Source: Chalciporus piperatus (lineage: Eukaryota; Basidiomycota; Agaricomycetes; Boletales; Boletaceae). Taken from it: a stretch of DNA of 64,000 nt. Positions within the stretch are counted from its first letter, which is position 1. Each line of letters opens with the position of its first letter. The notes beneath the pieces were generated by a model. That model saw only the letters and a list, made by a program, of their open reading frames with translations. It searched no databases and had not been told where the DNA came from. Positions 59,002-64,000 of this stretch are shown here, in pieces. Location: assembly GCA_038093975.1 (NCBI GenBank), contig JBBPTG010000098.1:33926-97925 (forward strand). The letters run 5' to 3'. A program made the position numbers and the translations under genes.

Positions 59002-60856
59002 TCAAAATTCGTCCACCCTTGGTAACCGTGACCCCTCTTCTGTAGCCCTCAACTCCTTCATTTCTCTCGATGTTTTCTGCAAGGATCGCTTAATATCCGC
59101 CGATAACATCCGTGTGTTGCCCGTCAGTTCATGAAGTGCCTTCTCGAGATCACTAAACGCCCTCAGCGGTAACGGCGACTGACAAGTAGTCAGCAATTCC
59201 GAAGTGCAAACGAGAAGTAGGCAAAGCATCTGTGGGCCCTCTTCGAGCACATCTGGATCCCTCCAAGCAGGGACCAGTAGACTTTCGGTAGCGGGGCGTA
59301 GCAGTTGCTGCTTCAAGCTCTGCGAGGAGCTCGCAGGACCGCCCGGCCTCAAGAGCCAACCGACGATAACCATTAGAGCCAATGCCGTTTCATGACTACG
59401 GCTCTTCCGGATCGTCTCTATGGACCGATCTAGATGGTCGGAGAGTTTCCTCCGATTGGACTTTGCGAGAATCAGTGTGATTTCAAAGTCTCGGAGGTCA
59501 CGTTCGGGGATACGGTTGGATTCAGTGCGCAACTTGGTTAGGAGGACCGCCGTGAAAGGGTCACCGAGAGAGGTACAGAGAATCCTCAGCAAAGCTTCGT
59601 TGAGTGCATCATCGTTCAGGTTGAGTAGGTATATGAGCGTGGATGGTGGATCCTGATAGAGTAGAGCGCGATGGATGAAGCGGGCGAGATTGCTGTGCGA
59701 GGCGAGGGACAAGAGATCTCCTGGCTGGCCGTATGTACGCAGCAAGGGTTCACACGCCGCAAAGTGAAATTTGAGCCCGACGTCACGGAAAGAATACGCC
59801 TGTCCTGGACCTGTCGTATTGACAACGTAGTTGATGAAATCAGGACGGTGAACGAAAACGGCGAGCTGGTCCGTGTTGACGAGCATGATTTTGAAGGCGT
59901 AAGTGGCTTGTTCTACACTCACGGGTCCCACCTTGTTGAGCAGGTAGGAACGAAGGATGTCGCAGTCTACCGTAGGCGGTGAAACAGGTGGCGCGTACTT
60001 GGGCTCATCCAGTTTGGTGTCGTCCCCTTGGTCTTGGCTGTCGGTCGAGTCGGTGCGTCAGTACGACGCTTGCGCCAATTGAAATAGGGAGCTCGCGAAG
60101 AGCCAGCTGGCTCGGTCATTGGTCCCCGTTGCTCCGTGTACTGCTCCTGAAAAAGCCTTCAACGCCCATGACTCGACATCCTTGCCTTCAAAGGCTGGTT
60201 TGAGATGCGGAACTCCGCTAAGCATTGAGATCACGGTCAAAGGGACAAGGAGGTCTCGGTAAGCGTTTGTGGGATGTGGCTTGCTGAAGCTTGACCAAGG
60301 CTCGTGATAAAATATCCACCCTGTGTGGTAACGGATGACTCCAGGTAAAAGATATGGATGGATATCGTCACGATGACAGCAGACACCAGCGCTAAGAGCG
60401 GGAGTGTAACCAATGCGGGCAAATATGCCAGTAACTACCGTGCCCAGTATTGGCAAGTTTCTTCGAGCGACTTCATGACAATCGCTATTGCCTCCTGGAT
60501 GGTGGAAGACACGGGTGTGTGAAATGGGCAACTTGGAGAGAACAATGATGCGATAGTGAAGCACCTGAGGTATACTAGGGACCCGCCCACAGCAGTGGCA
60601 GCGATGACGCCCGATCCAACCGTCCTGTTCAGGTGCCACAAATTGATAGATACGGTATTGAAAGAGCCAGCTGTATGAGGGCTGGTAGGGCCCCCATGAC
60701 GACCTCAAATCGCCATTTCTTGAGGCCATCCATTTTCTGCTGCCGCCGACGCCCCCGTATATAGCCAATCGCTTGGCTCCAAACGTCGCTCGAACGAGGA
60801 CCTTCCCATGGAGGCATCATAAGTTGAAGTGGTATCAGTAAGATTGGGGCTGGCAA
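59002..60856 (-). pseudogene. DUF6535-like membrane protein remnant
   Basis: The 5' part resembles the DUF6535 family of Agaricomycetes: MMPPWEGPRSSDVWSQAIGY (the PPWxGP start of its middle block), RQQKMDGLKKWRFEVVMGAL, LPALIQLALS, then, in another frame, LWHLNRTVGSGVIAATAVGG and PFHTPVSSTIQEAIA. At least one frameshift lies near 60640-60660. A 310-residue open frame follows at 59002-59931 (VNTDQLAVFVHRPDFINYVV; LNDDALNEALLRILCTSLGD; SLKQQLLRPATESLLVPAWR), helical and possibly the C-terminal region of the same protein. The expected upstream membrane exons are absent; the sequence is replaced by a MITE at 60887. I infer a truncated, probably dead copy. Function of the family is unknown. Confidence 0.6.
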
Positions 60857-60886
60857 CTAGCTGAACAGCAATGATCTTGCAAAGTA

Positions 60887-61029
60887 CAGTCAACTATCTC
60901 ATAATGCATAAAAAAATCTCATAATGCATACTACCAAAACCTAGTCATTTTAGCCGAGAGTGTACGAAATCCTCAAAAATCCTAATATGCATTATGAGAT
61001 TTTCTTATGCATTATGAAATAGTTGACTG
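60887..61029. mobile_element. 143-bp MITE with TA target duplication
   Basis: Near-perfect terminal inverted repeats of about 44 bp start CAGTCAACTAT and contain two copies of ATAATGCATA. TA flanks both ends (60885-60886 and 61030-61031). Only about 55 bp of unique sequence lie between. The TA duplication and CAG-starting repeat point to a Tc1/mariner or pogo-type parent. Confidence 0.88.
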
Positions 61030-61261
61030 TAGATACAACCTGCTGTTTCCGGCGTCCGCCAACGAACACCTACCCGGATATCGTGCTGTCACGGCAGTAA
61101 GGGCCCGTTCGGCAGTCCTCGTTTTGCGTCCGTTTCGTTTCGTTTTGCTCCGTTTTGAGTTCCCACCTGTTTGAACATTGTCACGCCTGCCATATATGGA
61201 ACGACGTCTGAGTTCAAAATAACCCCAGCGGCGCGCAGCGCCGAACCAGTGCTTCCCCAAT

Positions 61262-61282
61262 AACCCTAACCCTAACTCTAAT
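61262..61282 (-). repeat. Telomere-like repeat, left arm
   Basis: TAACCCTAACCCTAACTCTAA on the plus strand, i.e. two TTAGGG-type units and one variant, inside the long-inverted-repeat element. Confidence 0.8.
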
Positions 61283-61634
61283 GTATAGTAGATGTGATTG
61301 ACCCCAAATAACCCCTAAACCCCAACCTGACAGTATGGTGGCGAATGAGATGGTAAACGAGACCCAACAAGGTGTGTCTAACAAGTCCAGGCAATTTATT
61401 ATATTATATTCAGAAGATTCTGATGCTGTGGTATTCAATGAACTCTTTTAAAATAATATATATATACTATGACTTTGAACTCCGACAAGCTATGACCATC
61501 CCATTTCATCAATATGCTTACACATTTCTCCAGCCAAATGATGTATAAAATAAAACAATCAACTCAAACCAACTACCTAAGGATAGGATGAGGTTTAGTG
61601 GGTATTGAAAGTAGGGTGAGGTTTAGGAATATCA

Positions 61635-61653
61635 AGTTAGGATTAGGGTTAGG
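61635..61653 (+). repeat. Telomere-like repeat, right arm
   Basis: GTTAGGATTAGGGTTAGGG on the plus strand, the mirror of the left-arm repeat. Confidence 0.8.
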
Positions 61654-61829
61654 GCTATTGGTGTGGTTGGCGCTGCACGCCGTTGAGAAATTTCGCACTC
61701 AGATGTCATACTGTTTTTCCATTATTGGTAGGCGTCACACAAGCGTCACAGCGCCAAAAAATGGTGGGAACTCAAAACGGAGCAAAACGAAACGAAACGG
61801 ACGCAAAACGAGGGCTGCCGAACGGGCCC

Positions 61830-63176
61830 TAATTGCAACTCGAGAAATGAAGAATAAAACTCTTCACCATCTCCTCAGCAGGGGCACCTCGGATATATTG
61901 ATCTGAACGAATCCAAAACACTGATAGAGAACAAACAGAAACAAAACCCGATGCATCATCCTCAGATTCAACTTCGGTTACAGACCACAGTTCTTGAACG
62001 ATTTCACGACAAAACGATGGACCGACAAAACGAAGAAGATAGCAAAGTCACGCTAACGCATAACCCTTTGACATTTGCATTCCCACGGACTGTCACGCCG
62101 ACATTAATGAAACCGCTAAAAAAACCTGGGAATACTAGTAATTCAGTTCCAGTTGATCCCGGCGAGTTCAGAGAACACTCGATCTCCACAGCCTCGTACA
62201 ATGCCGCACTTATCTCTCGAATCGATAACAATCACGGGCGAAATATTCGCTCACAGTCAAAGCGGGCGCGCGGAAAAGTCGGGGGGAACACTGATGTGGC
62301 GCCGAAATGCTAATGAGCATCCAAATCAACTTGAATAATGTGAACCCTTACGGGCCGGGGCGGTCATCCATCTCAGAACGAGTCTTCCAAGACATTGTAG
62401 ATCACGGGGTAACTAAGTTATCTACCTATTCCCCAGGGAAGCTAGAATCATTTACTCTTCAGGTCACAACTCAGGCTTACACTAGGTACCGTTCTCATGG
62501 GGGATCAGTACTATCAAATGACGGCGTTCGTCTCTCGGAAGGTTGACAGCGCTGGTCTCGGATGTTCAAGCCTGCCGATCTGCCAGTCCCAATTACCGGA
62601 GCTTCGACACTGTCGGTTTCACTTTTGAACCCGCTCGTTCCGCTCACAACTAGTTGTACTTGCGCCATTTGTGGTGGTAAACTAGATCACATTCTTTCCC
62701 CTTCCAGTTCGTGAGGCTTATCTCACGCAGTAGATCAGACGCCAAACCCGATTCATGTTTACCCCATGTTTCAAGACCCTGCTCGAGAATAGTCGAGAAT
62801 ACTGAGATTCGGTGAACACGACGATCTTCTTCCCGGCCGCAGCCCCTTACTTATGTAAGGAGCGCCAACTTGAACTGGTTTGTTCCCCGGGCATGAGACC
62901 CCATATTTCGGTCCGTTTTGCCTTGTTGTCCATCCCATGGGGTCGAAGGGGAGGTCGCGTGTGAAGGAACTGATGTCATGTTATCTGTTCGTCAAATAAA
63001 GCCCTCCATCCCACTGCTATCTCACTGACTCACCTCCTTATCAACGTTGATAAGACGGGACCACGCGATCCCGTCTTGCGTGTCATTACCCGAGCGGCTT
63101 TATATGCCCCAGGGCTTTTCTCCGCTGCTCCTCCACCTCTTGGCCTTCCGAACAGTCGAAGTTCAGCCTCCTTCAA
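61830..63176. other. Intergenic region upstream of formamidase
   Basis: About 1.3 kb. A 120-residue plus-strand frame at 61951-62313 matches nothing I know and lacks splice support. The last few hundred bases should contain the formamidase promoter; a pyrimidine-rich stretch precedes the ATG. Confidence 0.5.
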
Positions 63177-64000
63177 ATGGCTACCGCAGCTAACTCTGTT
63201 ACTCATCCGACCCTTATTAAGGTGAGAGTTTTCCATATGTGAATGAGAATCTATCGACTTACATTCTCATTAGGTTGACCCCTTTGCGTAAGTGCAGGTA
63301 GATTTAGCGCCGGTGGTCTCCCACTGATTGGTGTGGCGAACCCAGACCCGCACCCGGACAGAAGGTCGGTGTAGTTGCAGCTTGAATGGTACCATCCAAG
63401 GCTGAACAATCCGCATACAGGGTCTGCACAACAGATGGCAGTATGTTAAATCATATGAGTTGGATAGACGTGCATTTGACCCTTGTTGCCCAGCCCTGAT
63501 ATCCCCCCTATTGCAACTGTCAAGCCCGGTGAGGTAGGTGAATTGAAGATGTACATGACTGTCGCCTGAAGCCTTTCCTAGGTATTCAACATCGAGTGTG
63601 TCGGTAGGTCGTCGTCGCCAAGGATGGAATACATTTGCTCACGAACCGCCAGACTGGACTGGTGCGCAAATCGGGAACAACGACTGTGTGTTATAAGTGC
63701 ATCCCAGTCCGTAGCTTGACTTAACATAGGGCTTGTCTTCCAGTCAGCGACGACATCCGCAACGTCGATCTCACGTCGGTCCACAACTTGTCGGGCCCCA
63801 TTGCTGTTGAGGGCGCAGAACCTGGTGATTGTCTCGTTGTTGACATTTTGGATGGTATGACCTTGGTATTTGACCTATGAAATGGTACTGATCGATCCTT
63901 TGTAGTGAGACCGTTTGACCAGATGCCTTGGGGCTATACCGTGAGATTAGCGAGCTCACTTTGGAGATGAGTACTGACTTGGCTTAGGGTATTTTCGAGC
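63177..64000 (+). CDS. Formamidase, 5' part (continues beyond window)
   Basis: FmdA/AmdA-family metal-dependent hydrolase releasing ammonia and formate from formamide, used in nitrogen scavenging; cytosolic. The ATG at 63177 gives MATAANSVTHPTLIK, joined across a 50-nt intron to VDPFA. Later exons read SPDIPPIATVKPGE, VFNIECVDWTGAQIGNND, FSDDIRNVDLTSVHNLSGPI, AVEGAEPGDCLVVDILD, RPFDQMPWGYT and GIFE at the edge, colinear with known formamidases. Introns are about 45-60 nt with GT-AG ends. One short exon between VDPFA and SPDIPP (around 63370-63420, reading GLHNRW) is less certain. No disruption seen in the part present. Confidence 0.85.

Larger units (their letters stand above)
61101..61829. 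mobile_element. 729-bp non-autonomous element with long inverted repeats
   Basis: GGGCCCGTTCGGCAG starts at 61101 and its complement ends at 61829, flanked by TAA on both sides (61098-61100 and 61830-61832). The first roughly 70 bp of each end match closely (CGTTTCGTTTCGTTTTGCTC and complement). Weaker complementarity continues inward for over 150 bp, including the GCAGCGCC block and telomere-like repeats. A 3-bp TAA duplication suggests a PIF/Harbinger-type parent. No transposase is encoded. Confidence 0.85.

Noticed and set aside
61262..61653. Telomere-like repeats taken as evidence of a chromosome end
   Set aside because: They are few, degenerate, in opposite orientations within one mobile element, and a housekeeping formamidase follows, so the window is not shown to be telomeric.
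61951..62313. 120-residue plus-strand frame
   Set aside because: Unrecognised, no splice context, and lies beside a transposable element; not strong enough to call a gene.

Overview
The window is eukaryotic and fungal, and the signs point to a basidiomycete of the Agaricomycetes. Genes are compact, with many 45-70 nt introns, GT-AG or occasionally GC-AG. Repeats and families typical of Agaricomycetes are present: a Plavaka-type DNA transposon, a tyrosine-recombinase (DIRS-like) retrotransposon, and DUF6532-like, DUF6535-like and HET-domain proteins. A Cantharellales genome (Rhizoctonia/Ceratobasidium-like) fits, but that assignment is inference. No tRNA, rRNA or CRISPR array was recognised.

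Layout. 1-2143 (-): decayed copy of a ubiquitin-like/RING gene running off the left edge. 2769-6129 (-): SPX-domain phosphate transporter. 9462-11385 (-): APSES/KilA-N DNA-binding protein. 12583-14189 (-): ornithine decarboxylase. About 16.1-27.9 kb (-): DIRS-like retrotransposon split by a 7,023-bp Plavaka element (18055-25077), which carries a transposase (+) and a DUF6532-like gene (-). 30535-31762 (-): PP2A activator PTPA, divergent from KU70 (32071-35017, +). 36250-37195: F-box/LRR-like relic. 37196-40513 (+): inverted duplicate of the left edge, holding the intact ubiquitin-like/RING fusion gene and the 3' scrap of the transporter. 40783-43277 (-): HET protein. 43443-46064 (+): alcohol-oxidase-like GMC pseudogene. 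46359-47049 (+): ATP synthase subunit g. 47471-49499 (-): Baeyer-Villiger-type monooxygenase. 50311-52220 (+): BBE-type FAD oxidase. 52613-53851 (+): orphan protein, possibly PD-(D/E)XK-like. 54253-54948 (+): small Ser/Arg/Pro-rich protein. 55257-57931 (-): apparently intact alcohol-oxidase-like GMC gene. 59002-60856 (-): DUF6535-like remnant. 60887-61029: TA-flanked MITE. 61101-61829: long-inverted-repeat element with telomere-like motifs. 63177-64000 (+): 5' part of a formamidase running off the right edge.

Housekeeping genes (ODC, PTPA, KU70, ATP20, phosphate transporter, formamidase) alternate with accessory DNA. Two independent inverted duplications shape the window: the ubiquitin-RING region (arms about 35 kb apart) and the GMC oxidase pair (arms about 9 kb apart). 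In each pair one copy looks functional and the other is broken. The GMC pair encloses two further flavoenzymes, giving an oxidative gene group that may or may not be a pathway.

The most notable item is the ubiquitin-RING fusion. A conserved N-terminal region of unknown function is followed by a ubiquitin-like domain ending in Leu-Arg-Gly-Gly and a C3HC4 RING. Its gene structure includes a 7-nt microexon and a GC-AG intron, both kept in the two copies. Exon boundaries were deduced by eye from reading frame, splice consensus and paralogue comparison.
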